A stretch of 64,000 nt of DNA from FEN-1139 sp038207155 (GTDB lineage Bacteria > Myxococcota_A > Polyangia > Polyangiales > Polyangiaceae). The translations under genes were made by a program, and so were the position numbers. Shown here piece after piece: positions 1-8,370 of the stretch. Under the pieces are notes generated by a model, which was not told where the DNA came from, searched no databases, and saw nothing but the letters and a program-made list of their open reading frames with translations. Every line of letters starts with the position of its first letter. Position 1 is the stretch's first letter. The stretch is from positions 1-64,000 of the forward strand of contig JBBRAB010000003.1 in the NCBI GenBank assembly GCA_038207155.1, read 5' to 3'.

Positions 1-2
1 CG

Positions 3-308
3 GGCTACGAGGTTGTTGAGGCCATCAATGGCAAGCACGGCCTGGAGGTACTCCAGGCCCTGTGGGATGCCGGCGAGCGCCCTGCGATGATCCTCAGTGA
101 TATCAATATGCCAGTACTCGACGGGATTGGCTTCATCAAACAGATCAAGCTCGGCCCCGCCAAATTCGTACCAATTCTTGTGCTGACCACGGAATCTCAG
201 GACACAAAGAAGCTGGAGGGCAAGGCCGCCGGTGCGTCGGGCTGGCTCGTCAAGCCATTCAAGGATGAGCAGCTCGTCGGAGCCGTGAAGAAATTCGTCC
301 GAGATTAG
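3..308 (+). CDS. cheY: CheY-type response regulator, 5' truncated
   Basis: This is the C-terminal two thirds of a single-domain response regulator; its start lies outside the window. The frame is open from base 3. It shows the receiver-domain acceptor region SDINMP (the Asp is the expected phosphorylation site), the conserved switch Thr in LVLTTES, and the conserved Lys in VKPF, then stops at TAG with no output domain. In chemotaxis CheA phosphorylates such a protein to pass the signal to the motility machinery. The next gene, cheD, begins 6 bases after the stop, so this is part of the che operon, and cheA probably lies upstream of the window. The family assignment is firm. Whether it acts on flagella, pili or another output cannot be told from the sequence. 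Confidence 0.9.
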   Translation, partial: GYEVVEAINGKHGLEVLQALWDAGERPAMILSDINMPVLDGIGFIKQIKLGPAKFVPILVLTTESQDTKKLEGKAAGASGWLVKPFKDEQLVGAVKKFVRD

Positions 309-314
309 TCGTCC

Positions 315-923
315 ATGATGGAACTGCAGGACCACCGCTTTGGAATGCGCCGGATCGTGATCGGTCCAGGCGAACACGTTGCGACTGATCGCGACGTGAT
401 TCTCTGCACGGTGCTCGGGTCCTGCGTGGCAGCCTGCTTTTTTGACTCGGTCCATGGCGTGGCCGCCATGAACCACTTCATGTTGCCTGGTTCGCTGTCA
501 CAACACGAGTCACTCAACGGCGACCCGGGCCGCTATGGCGGCGCGGCGATGGAGCTCGCGCTAAACGCGATGTACCGTCTTGGAGCTGAGCGACAATACA
601 TCCACGTCAAGCTCTTTGGTGGCGGACGAATGCTGGACGTCGACGCGGGCGAGTCCTCGATTGGTGATACGAACTCGTTTTTTGCCACAGATTACGTGCT
701 TGCCGAGGGAATTCCAGCGCGCGCGATTGACCTCGGAGGGACGGTCGGTCGCAAAGTGCTCGCGTTCATCAAGAGCGGAGAGGTACTGGTCTACAAGTGG
801 CCAGGTCTCGGGCGCCCACGCACTTTGCCAGAGTCGAAGCGCCTCAGACAGATGCCTTCCAACCCGGTCTTCGGTGAGTTCACCGACTTCTCGGAACAGT
901 CGAGCGACGGGGAAGACCTGTGA
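315..923 (+). CDS. cheD: Chemoreceptor glutamine deamidase CheD
   Basis: This 202-residue protein has the usual size for CheD, which deamidates specific Gln residues in methyl-accepting chemotaxis proteins in the cytoplasm. The catalytic Cys is visible in LGSC (about residue 37) and the His in MNHF (about residue 54); the 17-residue spacing between them equals that of characterised CheD proteins. A GGGR segment in the middle is also typical. There are two adjacent ATGs at 315 and 318, and the first follows the cheY stop by only 6 bases. The 3' end overlaps the cheR start by 4 bases (GTGA), indicating translational coupling. Confidence 0.93.
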   Translation: MMELQDHRFGMRRIVIGPGEHVATDRDVILCTVLGSCVAACFFDSVHGVAAMNHFMLPGSLSQHESLNGDPGRYGGAAMELALNAMYRLGAERQYIHVKLFGGGRMLDVDAGESSIGDTNSFFATDYVLAEGIPARAIDLGGTVGRKVLAFIKSGEVLVYKWPGLGRPRTLPESKRLRQMPSNPVFGEFTDFSEQSSDGEDL

Positions 924-1801
924 CTTTCGCCCTTCGCAGCAGCGAGCCCGGGCTACCCGCCTTGCGCGAGCGCGTTGATCCAAACCTGTCTGACCGTGAT
1001 TTTCAGCGCTTACGTGTGCGTATCTGCGAAACACTCGGGATCAAGCTGCACGACAGCAAAAAGACCATGATCCAGTCGCGACTGCTCAAGCGGCTGCGCG
1101 CACTCTCGCTTGATTCGTTTGCTGCCTACTGTGACTACGTCGACTCGCCGGCGGGACAACAAGATGAGGTCGTGCACCTGCTTGATCTGGCGACTACCAA
1201 TCAAACCAGCTTTTTTCGGGAATCCGACCATTTCAGCTTCCTGGCGGACTCCTATCTGCCCGAATTCTTTCGATCGGGAGGCAAATCGCTGCGGGTCTGG
1301 AGCGCAGCCTGCTCCACCGGACAAGAACCCTATACGCTGGCAATTGCGCTGAGCGAAGCGTTCGCTGCTTCGAAGTCCGCCGCTGACTATCAGATCCTTG
1401 GGTCTGACGTTTCCACGCGAGCACTCGAGCGGGCGCGGCTTGCAGTTTACGATGAGTCCGACCTGGCCGGGGTCTCCGAGGCGCGGCGGCGTCGCTGGTT
1501 TCTGCGCAGTCGCGAGCGCGAGCGCGGCCAGGTGCGCGTGGTGCCGGAACTGCGCGCCAAGGTTGGGCTCCTTCACCTCAATCTCAATGCTACCAACTAC
1601 GCGCCCAACAAGAACTTCAATGTCATTTTCCTGCGCAACGCACTGATTTACTTCGATCAGACCATGCAGCAGAGGATCGTGTCTCGGTTGTGCGAGCACC
1701 TGTTACCGCGTGGGCTGTTTTTCGTGTCCCACTCGGAGAGTCTCCACTCCTGTTCGCTTCCCCTGCGTTCGGTCGGGAGAAGCGTTTACGTCAGGCTCTA
1801 G
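920..1801 (+). CDS. cheR: Chemotaxis protein methyltransferase CheR
   Basis: This 293-residue protein should transfer methyl groups from S-adenosylmethionine to Glu residues of chemoreceptors. An N-terminal helical domain (roughly residues 20-85) is followed by the Rossmann methyltransferase domain. The motif TTNQTSFFRE and the SAM-binding stretch WSAACSTGQEPY are classic for CheR, and RNALIYF near residue 240 corresponds to the usual RNVLIYF. The start is a GTG at 920 that overlaps the cheD stop, so translation is coupled. There is no C-terminal TPR or receptor-tethering extension. It lies between cheD and cheB, so the whole receptor modification set is co-transcribed. Confidence 0.95.
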   Translation: MTFALRSSEPGLPALRERVDPNLSDRDFQRLRVRICETLGIKLHDSKKTMIQSRLLKRLRALSLDSFAAYCDYVDSPAGQQDEVVHLLDLATTNQTSFFRESDHFSFLADSYLPEFFRSGGKSLRVWSAACSTGQEPYTLAIALSEAFAASKSAADYQILGSDVSTRALERARLAVYDESDLAGVSEARRRRWFLRSRERERGQVRVVPELRAKVGLLHLNLNATNYAPNKNFNVIFLRNALIYFDQTMQQRIVSRLCEHLLPRGLFFVSHSESLHSCSLPLRSVGRSVYVRL

Positions 1802-1805
1802 TCCC

Positions 1806-2915
1806 ATGACCGCAAAGATCCGCGTCCTGATCGTCGATGACTCAGCTCTAGCGCGCCGAGTGCTGTCTGATGTCATCTCTAGCAGTGAGGATTTCGAGGT
1901 GATGGGGGCTGTCCGGGATCCGTTTGAGGCAGCAGAGTTTTTACGCCATGAGCTGCCCCACGTGGTCGTGCTCGACGTCGAGATGCCGAGGATGGATGGG
2001 CTCACATTTCTGCGGAAAATGATGGCCCAGTTCCCGATTCCGACAGTAATTTGTTCAACCTTGGCCACGGAAGGTTCAGCCACAGCATTGACCGCCCTCG
2101 AGTGCGGAGCGGTGGACATCGTGACCAAACCGACCCTGGGATTGAGCGGTTACCTCAACGAATCGTCTGAACAGCTTCTGGCAATCCTGCGCGGGGCTGC
2201 CCGCGCCCGCGTACGAAAGCTCGTTCCCCGCTATCGAGCCGCCAACGCGGCGCCCAAGGGGACAGCCAGCCCCGTGGTGGCACCGAAGCTGACCGCTGAT
2301 GCCGTCTTGGCGCCGCGTGCGCCCAACCGCGCGATGCTCAAGACCACTGACACAGTGGTTGCAATTGGGGCATCCACCGGGGGAACCGAGGCGCTTCGTG
2401 AGGTATTTCAAGGCCTGCCGATTGACTGCCCGCCCATCGTGGTGGTGCAACACATGCCGGAGCGCTTCACCCAGCTGTTTGCGCAGCGCCTCGACGGCAT
2501 TTGCGCGCCTCATGTGCTGGAAGCCACCCACGGAGCCTCGGTACTACCTGGCCAGATCCTGATCGCCCCTGGAAACCGGCACATGCTGCTGGAACGCTGC
2601 GGTGCCCGTTATTACGTCGAGCTCAATGATGGTCCGCCGGTCACTCGGCATCGGCCGTCCGTCGACGTGCTGTTTCGCTCTGTAGCGCAGGTAGCTGGGC
2701 GCAACGCAGCAGGTTTTCTGCTGACTGGTATGGGCGATGACGGAGCTCATGGGTTGCTTGAGATGCGCACGTCTGGTGCGCACACCTACGCACAGGATGA
2801 AGAGTCCTGCATCGTTTACGGAATGCCGGGAGAGGCCGTAAAGCTGGGAGCAGCTGAGCGCTCGGTCCCACTTTCGCTGGTGGCCCGCACTATTTTGGAG
2901 GTGACCTCGCACTAG
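1806..2915 (+). CDS. cheB: Protein-glutamate methylesterase/glutamine deamidase CheB
   Basis: This 369-residue protein has a receiver domain (residues 1-120; acidic pair Asp11/12, acceptor Asp57 in LDVEMP, Lys in TKP), a linker rich in Ala/Pro (about 130-180), and a C-terminal methylesterase domain. The catalytic triad is visible: Ser190 in GASTGG, His216 in VVQHMP and Asp312 in TGMGDDG. It removes methyl groups from receptors and is activated by CheA phosphorylation. The reading frame is open farther upstream, but the ATG at 1806 lies 4 bases after the cheR stop and leads straight into the receiver domain, so upstream starts inside cheR are rejected. Confidence 0.95.
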   Translation: MTAKIRVLIVDDSALARRVLSDVISSSEDFEVMGAVRDPFEAAEFLRHELPHVVVLDVEMPRMDGLTFLRKMMAQFPIPTVICSTLATEGSATALTALECGAVDIVTKPTLGLSGYLNESSEQLLAILRGAARARVRKLVPRYRAANAAPKGTASPVVAPKLTADAVLAPRAPNRAMLKTTDTVVAIGASTGGTEALREVFQGLPIDCPPIVVVQHMPERFTQLFAQRLDGICAPHVLEATHGASVLPGQILIAPGNRHMLLERCGARYYVELNDGPPVTRHRPSVDVLFRSVAQVAGRNAAGFLLTGMGDDGAHGLLEMRTSGAHTYAQDEESCIVYGMPGEAVKLGAAERSVPLSLVARTILEVTSH

Positions 2916-2939
2916 CGAGGGACACCGTTGGAGGATGAT

Positions 2940-3500
2940 ATGGCGGTGAGGACGCTGATCAAGACCAATCAATACTTGTCCTTTCGGCTTGGTGCCGAGA
3001 GTTACGCGATCGATGTGGCTAACGCTCGGGAGATCGTGGAATGCTGCGGTATTTCGCAGATACCCGACATGCCCGACTGGATTCGGGGCGTGATCAACCT
3101 GCGTGGTTCCGTGCTTCCGGTCCTGGACCTGAAGCAGAAGTTCGGCATGGGACTGACCGAACAGACCAAACACACCTGCATCATTGTGGTGGAGATAGTG
3201 CTGGAGGGCGACCCGTTCATCATTGGCGTGTTAGCGGACGCCGTGCAGGAAGTGTTTGAGCTTGCGCCAAGCGAGATCGAGCCACCGCCGCGCTTTGGCA
3301 CGAGGATCTCGACCGCGTATCTGCGGGGAGTGAGTCGTCGCAACGAGCGTTTCTACATCATTCTGGATGCGGACCGTATCTTTACGTCTGGCGACCTCGC
3401 TCACACCGAGCAAGCGATTGACGAGTCCGAGGCGCTGGTCGCCGCTGACTGCCGTGAACCCGTTGCCAGCGGCGCTGAACAGCCCGCCGAGGCCCATTGA
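2940..3500 (+). CDS. cheW: Chemotaxis coupling protein CheW
   Basis: This 186-residue CheW-domain protein should link chemoreceptors to the CheA kinase. The family signature is visible in the order expected: YAIDVANAREIVE, then IPDMPDWIRGVINLRG, then VLPVLDLKQKFG, and finally FYIILDADRIF. The ATG at 2940 has a strong GGAGG at 2930-2934 with 5-base spacing; an in-frame TTG at 2928 would lie before this site and is less likely. The last 35 or so residues are an acidic, Ala-rich tail beyond the fold. It sits 24 bases after cheB and directly before the receptor gene. Confidence 0.94.
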   Translation: MAVRTLIKTNQYLSFRLGAESYAIDVANAREIVECCGISQIPDMPDWIRGVINLRGSVLPVLDLKQKFGMGLTEQTKHTCIIVVEIVLEGDPFIIGVLADAVQEVFELAPSEIEPPPRFGTRISTAYLRGVSRRNERFYIILDADRIFTSGDLAHTEQAIDESEALVAADCREPVASGAEQPAEAH

Positions 3501-3522
3501 CTCCAAAGCGCGAGGGGAAGCT

Positions 3523-5562
3523 ATGCTAAAAGATCTGTCACTGTTTTATAAGGTAGGCGGTGGATTTGCGCTCGTTCTGTTGATGACGCTCGGTGTCGCC
3601 ACCCGGTCGTACACCGACATCGAGGGCGTTCGCGATCGGTCGACCAAGCTTGACGGTATCACGAGCATCACTCAGAGCATCCTCGGCGCGCGTCGCGCCG
3701 AGAAGAACTACATCATCCGCGGGGACAGCAAGTACCGCGATGAAGCGCTCAAGATCGTCGATGACATCAAGGCGCAGGCAACCTCACTCAAGGGGATGTT
3801 TACGGACCCGACCAACCGTCAGCAGATGGACGATGTCCTGAAGTCATCCGATACCTATCGCCAGGCCTTCGTTGACTTCTCAGCCGCAACCGAGGAGAGC
3901 CAGCGCTCTTCGTCGGAGCTGACTGCCTCCGCAAAGCAGTTCCTGGAGTTGTCCAATGCTGTGCGCAAAGACCTCAAACAGCAATACTCAGCTGTCCTCG
4001 GTGAAGGAGGAAAGGCCTCGGAAATGGCGGATCCGCTCCACAAGTACGAGCTGGCGTCGGACGGCGTTGAGCTGGCCCAACAGCTTGTGACGCAGGAGGC
4101 GCTGTTCCTTCGCAACAATGACGCGGCGTCACGTCAAGCCATCAAGGCGCTCCTTGGACGGATTCGTGAGATTCAAACTAATCTGATTGGTTCGCTGCAT
4201 CGCCCGGAGAATCTTGAGCGAGCCCGCCAGGCTCAGACGATGACGACGGGTTACGAGCGCTCTTTTGAGTCGCTGGTTCTGTCCGAACAGACGAAAAAGC
4301 AGCTCGACAAGCAGCTTGTAAGCTCCGCCCGGCTCGCGGAGGCCGCGTGCAACGAGGCCTACAAGAATCAGCAAACCAAGTTGGCCAGCCTGATTCGCCA
4401 GGTGACGACTGTGTTACTCATAGGCTCCGCCCTCGCCCTGCTGATCGGTATCGCGCTCAGCGTCTTGATAAGCCGCATGATCGTGTCAGCCATGCGTCGC
4501 GGCGTGGCATTCGCGCATCAACTGGCTCAAGGCAACCTGGACGCGGAACTCGATGTCAATCAGCAGGATGAGATCGGTCAGCTTGCCAGCGCTATGCGTG
4601 AAATGGCAGCCCGACTCCGCTCGACAATCCTCGATATTCGTCAGATCGCTGACCACGTCGCCGCCGGCAGTCAGGAGATGACCGCCACCTCCGAACAGCT
4701 CTCACAGGGCTCTACCGAGCAGGCGTCCGCCGCTGAAGAGGCGGCGGCCAGCATGGAGGAGATGGTTTCGAGTATCTCTCAGAACGCGGACAACTCGAAA
4801 CAGACTGAGCGCATGGCGCTCAAGGCCGCCGATGACGCGGACCACACAGGTCAGGCAGTACTGAAGACGGTGACCTCGATGCGAGAGATCGCCAGCAAGA
4901 CCAGCATCATTGAGGAAATCGCGCGCCAGACGAACCTGCTCGCGCTCAACGCGGCCATCGAAGCGGCTCGCGCGGGGGAGCACGGCAAAGGCTTTGCAGT
5001 GGTGGCCGCCGAGGTCCGGAAGCTGGCGGAGCGAAGTCAGGTTGCAGCCACGGAGATCTCTCAAATTAGCTCCTCGAGCGTTCAAGTCGCCGAACAGGCG
5101 GGTGAGCTCCTGAAGGCGACCGTGCCCGTGATTCGCAAGACGGCGGATCTCGTGCAGGAGATCAGCGCGGCCTCTCATGAGCAGAACACGGGATCAAGCC
5201 AGGTTAACAAGGCGATTCAGCAGCTCGAGCAAGTCATTCAACAGAACGCGTCTGCCTCCGAGGAGCTCGCTGCTACCGCAGAAGAGTTCTCTGGACAGGC
5301 TGAGCGCCTCTTGGCCGTGGTCGGCTTCTTCCGGGTGGGCGCGAGTCCGGGCGGTCGTGGGGAACGCCCAGCCGTTGCGAAGCGTCGAGTCCCGCGCGTC
5401 GCGAACTCCAACGTGCTGAGGTCGGCGATGCCTGCGGGCAGTGGACTGATGCAAACCACCGCGGGAGCCGCTCGCACTCCGTCGCTGCGCACCGCGGATG
5501 GAGGCGTTGTTCTGGACATGGGTAGCGAGGATGCGCTCGACCGCCAGTTTGAGCGCTACTGA
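3523..5562 (+). CDS. Methyl-accepting chemotaxis protein with HBM-like sensor
   Basis: This 679-residue transmembrane chemoreceptor has TM1 at about residues 8-27, an all-helical periplasmic region of about 265 residues, TM2 at about 294-318, a HAMP domain, and the MA signalling domain with its hairpin tip (EEIARQTNLLALNAAIEAAR, near residue 461). The periplasmic segment contains RRAEKNYIIRGD, which resembles the helical bimodular (HBM) sensor, so a small organic ligand is plausible but unknown. The Ala/Arg-rich tail lacks a CheR-binding pentapeptide. The start chosen is ATG 3523 with a GAGGGGA sequence upstream; the open frame before it overlaps cheW. It is the last gene of the operon. Confidence 0.94.
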   Translation: MLKDLSLFYKVGGGFALVLLMTLGVATRSYTDIEGVRDRSTKLDGITSITQSILGARRAEKNYIIRGDSKYRDEALKIVDDIKAQATSLKGMFTDPTNRQQMDDVLKSSDTYRQAFVDFSAATEESQRSSSELTASAKQFLELSNAVRKDLKQQYSAVLGEGGKASEMADPLHKYELASDGVELAQQLVTQEALFLRNNDAASRQAIKALLGRIREIQTNLIGSLHRPENLERARQAQTMTTGYERSFESLVLSEQTKKQLDKQLVSSARLAEAACNEAYKNQQTKLASLIRQVTTVLLIGSALALLIGIALSVLISRMIVSAMRRGVAFAHQLAQGNLDAELDVNQQDEIGQLASAMREMAARLRSTILDIRQIADHVAAGSQEMTATSEQLSQGSTEQASAAEEAAASMEEMVSSISQNADNSKQTERMALKAADDADHTGQAVLKTVTSMREIASKTSIIEEIARQTNLLALNAAIEAARAGEHGKGFAVVAAEVRKLAERSQVAATEISQISSSSVQVAEQAGELLKATVPVIRKTADLVQEISAASHEQNTGSSQVNKAIQQLEQVIQQNASASEELAATAEEFSGQAERLLAVVGFFRVGASPGGRGERPAVAKRRVPRVANSNVLRSAMPAGSGLMQTTAGAARTPSLRTADGGVVLDMGSEDALDRQFERY

Positions 5563-5610
5563 GCTGCTTGAAGCCGTCGAGGCATTAAGTCTCGATTGAC
5601 GAGGAATCGA

Positions 5611-5650
5611 CCAAGAGCGGTCCCGGCAGGGTTGCCGGTGCCGCTCTTGG
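5611..5650. terminator. Strong intrinsic terminator hairpin after the che operon
   Basis: A perfect 10-bp inverted repeat (CCAAGAGCGG at 5611-5620 and CCGCTCTTGG at 5641-5650) encloses a second inverted repeat (CCGGCA / TGCCGG), followed by TGTTT. It lies between the end of the receptor gene and the convergent end of the antiporter operon, so it could stop transcription in both directions. Confidence 0.8.
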
Positions 5651-5725
5651 TGTTTCCGTCAGCCGCCAGTTTCGTCATGGCGTCAGACACCTCAACCAGC
5701 CGTGCCGTAGTCCGACCCCGCGAAG

Positions 5726-7069
5726 TCAAGTGGAGACCTCGGCGGTGGACATAGGAGCGGTCTCCTTGGCGCGGTCGAGAGCAAGCTTGAAGAGAATCGG
5801 GCCAAACACTTCGTTGAGCGCCACGGTGGCAAGCACCAACGAGCGGAATCCCGCGCCGAGTTGTGGGAACTCGCGCTCAATGCCCGCTGAGAGTGCCAGC
5901 GTGAGCCCCGCCTGGGAAACCAGGGCAGTCACCGACCAACGACGAACGAGCGGGGGATCCCGCGTGACAGCGGCAGCCGTGCGAGCCGCTGCCCAGGTGG
6001 CAAGGGCGCGCGTAATAGCGAAGGCGAGCGCGATCGGCCAGGTGCGTGCGAGTAGAGGAATGTCGAGGTGCGCACCGGCGGTGGCAAAAAAGGCAACGAA
6101 CACCACCCCGCTGGTCCGTTCGACGGCTTTGAGGAGCTGTTCGCCCTGAGACGTCAGATTGCGGATCACGAATCCGGCGACGAGAAAGGCCAGCAGAGGA
6201 TCAAACTCGATGTACCGCAGAGCATCGGTCACCACGAATCCCAAAACCAACAGCAGCAAGATGAGCATCTTGCCGACCAGGCGGATGTAGATCGCCACCA
6301 ACAATCCGAGGGTCACGCCCAACGACGTGCTTCCCAGAATTTCGTGTACCAGGGCACCGAGACGCTGCGGCGAAAACTCCGTCGCGTCGGTCAGCAGCGG
6401 GCGAGCCACAACCATCGCGAGCGCCGCCAACACCACTACAAACACGTCCGAGGTCATCACGAAGGCCAGTGACCAATTGGTGAGCGGCCCACGCGCCCGA
6501 GTCTGAGCGATCACGGCGAGTGTTGCCGACGGACTGCGCGACGTTGCAAGCACCCCCCACAATAATGCACTTCCAAACACTGCGGGCAGGGCGAGTCCTC
6601 GCAGAAATGGCAGGTAAGGCACGGCCAGAACGAACGCCGCCGCGGTGACGCCGCCCACGACTAGGGTCTGAATCAGGTTCGCAACGAGCACGCTACGCAG
6701 CACTCGTCGCAGAGCTTCGAGTTCCAGTTCAAGTCCGCCCGCCAGCGCGATCAGCGCGATCGCGAGTGCATTGACCGGGGCGAGATGTTTGGCGGTATCG
6801 TGACTGACCAGACCGAGAACGTGGGGCCCAGCGACGATTCCGACTGCGATGTAGGCTGTTAGGTGGGGAAGGCCGAGCGGTGCCAACAATTCAGCAGCAA
6901 GGGTGCCGGCCAGTAGCAAAAAGCCGAGAGCTGCAACGATCGCAAACCGCATCGAAGGATTGGAAACCCATTGGGGCTCGAACCACACGAGGCCGATGCA
7001 GAGCGCGAGGCCCGCCAGTCCAGCGAACCAGTCGAGCGGTTTGCGTTTCGAGTGAGCGCTGCCACTCAT
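5726..7069 (-). CDS. CPA2-type cation:proton antiporter
   Basis: This 447-residue, strongly hydrophobic protein has about 12 predicted membrane segments and fits the monovalent cation:proton antiporter-2 (KefB/NhaS-like) core. Visible landmarks include an N-terminal GFLLLAGTLAAELL segment, the TAYIAVGIVAGPHVLG re-entrant helix, and a SRSPSATLAVIA...TSDVF region corresponding to the ion-binding helices. No RCK/TrkA regulatory domain follows the transporter core. The start ATG overlaps the stop of the upstream gene by 4 bases (7066-7069), so it is translationally coupled to a second antiporter-like protein, itself coupled to an MscS channel. The transported ion (K+ or Na+) cannot be decided from the sequence. 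Confidence 0.85.
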   Translation of the reverse strand: MSGSAHSKRKPLDWFAGLAGLALCIGLVWFEPQWVSNPSMRFAIVAALGFLLLAGTLAAELLAPLGLPHLTAYIAVGIVAGPHVLGLVSHDTAKHLAPVNALAIALIALAGGLELELEALRRVLRSVLVANLIQTLVVGGVTAAAFVLAVPYLPFLRGLALPAVFGSALLWGVLATSRSPSATLAVIAQTRARGPLTNWSLAFVMTSDVFVVVLAALAMVVARPLLTDATEFSPQRLGALVHEILGSTSLGVTLGLLVAIYIRLVGKMLILLLLVLGFVVTDALRYIEFDPLLAFLVAGFVIRNLTSQGEQLLKAVERTSGVVFVAFFATAGAHLDIPLLARTWPIALAFAITRALATWAAARTAAAVTRDPPLVRRWSVTALVSQAGLTLALSAGIEREFPQLGAGFRSLVLATVALNEVFGPILFKLALDRAKETAPMSTAEVST

Positions 7070-8370
7070 GGCTCCCTGACTCCGTCCTGCTCGGCGACTT
7101 GGCTTAAGCTACCGGCCGCCGCCGCTCGAAACGAGGAGGGAAGTGGAGTGGGAAAGCCCGAATCATTGGGACGACTCAGTTCTCCAAGGTCTAGCAGCGC
7201 ACGACGAAGTGAACGCGGAGCGAAGGACTCTGCAGCAAGCGAGCTGGCCGCAACAGCTACAATGACCAATTGCCCGAGGCGCGCCGGCAGCACCAGGGCC
7301 GCGCCGGCAGCGGCAATTAGGGCTGTTTCGCCTGAGGATGCAAGACCGAAGGTGAGTCCTGAGGACTGCTTGGCGCGTGCGCGAGTAAGCCAAAGAATGC
7401 AAGGACTGCCCGCGAGCTTGGTGGCGATCCGCAGTGCCGCGAGACCGAGTGCTAGCCAACCGAGGCGTCCCAAGTGATCCAGATCAATCGTAGCCCCTAG
7501 GGCGAGCAGGAGAGGGGTCCAGATCGTGCCCTCAGCCAAGGCGATCTGCCTGCGGGCCTGCTCGGCGGCCGTGGTCGACATTCGCAGGACGAGTCCCATC
7601 ACCAGTGTCGCTGGCACAATCGCAAGCTCTGCACGCAGGCACATCCCGGCAGTGAGCAGCTGTGCACCGAGTAGGATGGCCCAAACCTCTGGCACGGGTA
7701 GCGAACGCCGCAGCAGGAGCAGCACAGCAAGACCCATCACCGCGCCGAGCGCGAGCGGCATCAGAGAGGCTGCGAGCAGTGGCATGCCGAACGGCACTGC
7801 ACGCGCCAACCCAGCCGTCGGCGCTAGCAGGAGGAATGCGACGATGCTACCGCCGTCGGTGAGCCCGACAAGCGAGGTTGTCCAGGGACCACTGGCGTCG
7901 TGATGCTCGATTGCCCAATCCACGAGGCGACGTGCCGAACCCGCCAGTGCCGCACCCAGCGCCAACGCCGTCGCGTTGGCCATGGCGATGTGCAGGTGCC
8001 AAATGTGGAGCAAGGCGTAGCGCGCGACCGCAGCAACGATGCAGGCCGTTACGAATGCGAACAGTGCCCCCGAGAGCCAGGCGCGCGCTGGCACCACGGT
8101 TACAGCCGCTAAACCGGGTCGATTGCAGCGTCCGAGCCGCAGGGCAGCGGACAACGTCACGAAGCCCACGGCAGCGGCCAGCATCGGCTCGAATACAGCG
8201 AGATCTCGGCGATGGACGAGACCGATACCCTGAGGACCGACGGCCAGCCCGAGCAGAAGGAACTCGCTTCCGGAAGGGAGTCCAAAGCCGCGCAAACCCC
8301 GACCGCGAGCGAGCGCTCCCCCGAGCCAGGCAACCAGGAGCAACCCGAGCAGCACGAGCAGCGGACTCAC
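7066..8370 (-). CDS. Divergent CPA-type antiporter-like membrane protein
   Basis: This 434-residue polytopic membrane protein resembles the same cation:proton antiporter fold as its downstream partner. The N-terminal helices contain LPSGSEFLLLGLAVGPQGIG, like the GPxxLG motif, and a later TDGGSIVAFLLL segment may carry the ion-binding Asp. It is more divergent than the partner, and the last 50 residues are hydrophilic and Arg/Ser rich. Four-base overlaps at both ends (8367-8370 and 7066-7069) tie it into a three-gene operon. The pair could form a heteromer or two antiporters of different selectivity; this is inference. It could also have lost transport activity. Confidence 0.7.
   Translation of the reverse strand: MSPLLVLLGLLLVAWLGGALARGRGLRGFGLPSGSEFLLLGLAVGPQGIGLVHRRDLAVFEPMLAAAVGFVTLSAALRLGRCNRPGLAAVTVVPARAWLSGALFAFVTACIVAAVARYALLHIWHLHIAMANATALALGAALAGSARRLVDWAIEHHDASGPWTTSLVGLTDGGSIVAFLLLAPTAGLARAVPFGMPLLAASLMPLALGAVMGLAVLLLLRRSLPVPEVWAILLGAQLLTAGMCLRAELAIVPATLVMGLVLRMSTTAAEQARRQIALAEGTIWTPLLLALGATIDLDHLGRLGWLALGLAALRIATKLAGSPCILWLTRARAKQSSGLTFGLASSGETALIAAAGAALVLPARLGQLVIVAVAASSLAAESFAPRSLRRALLDLGELSRPNDSGFPTPLPSSFRAAAAGSLSQVAEQDGVREP

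Noticed and set aside
1710..1805. Longer start for CheB at 1710
   Set aside because: It overlaps cheR, and the ATG at 1806 leads straight into the receiver domain.
3367..3522. Longer start for the chemoreceptor at 3367
   Set aside because: The extra 52 residues lie inside cheW, and the first membrane helix starts right after ATG 3523, which has a GAGGGGA upstream.
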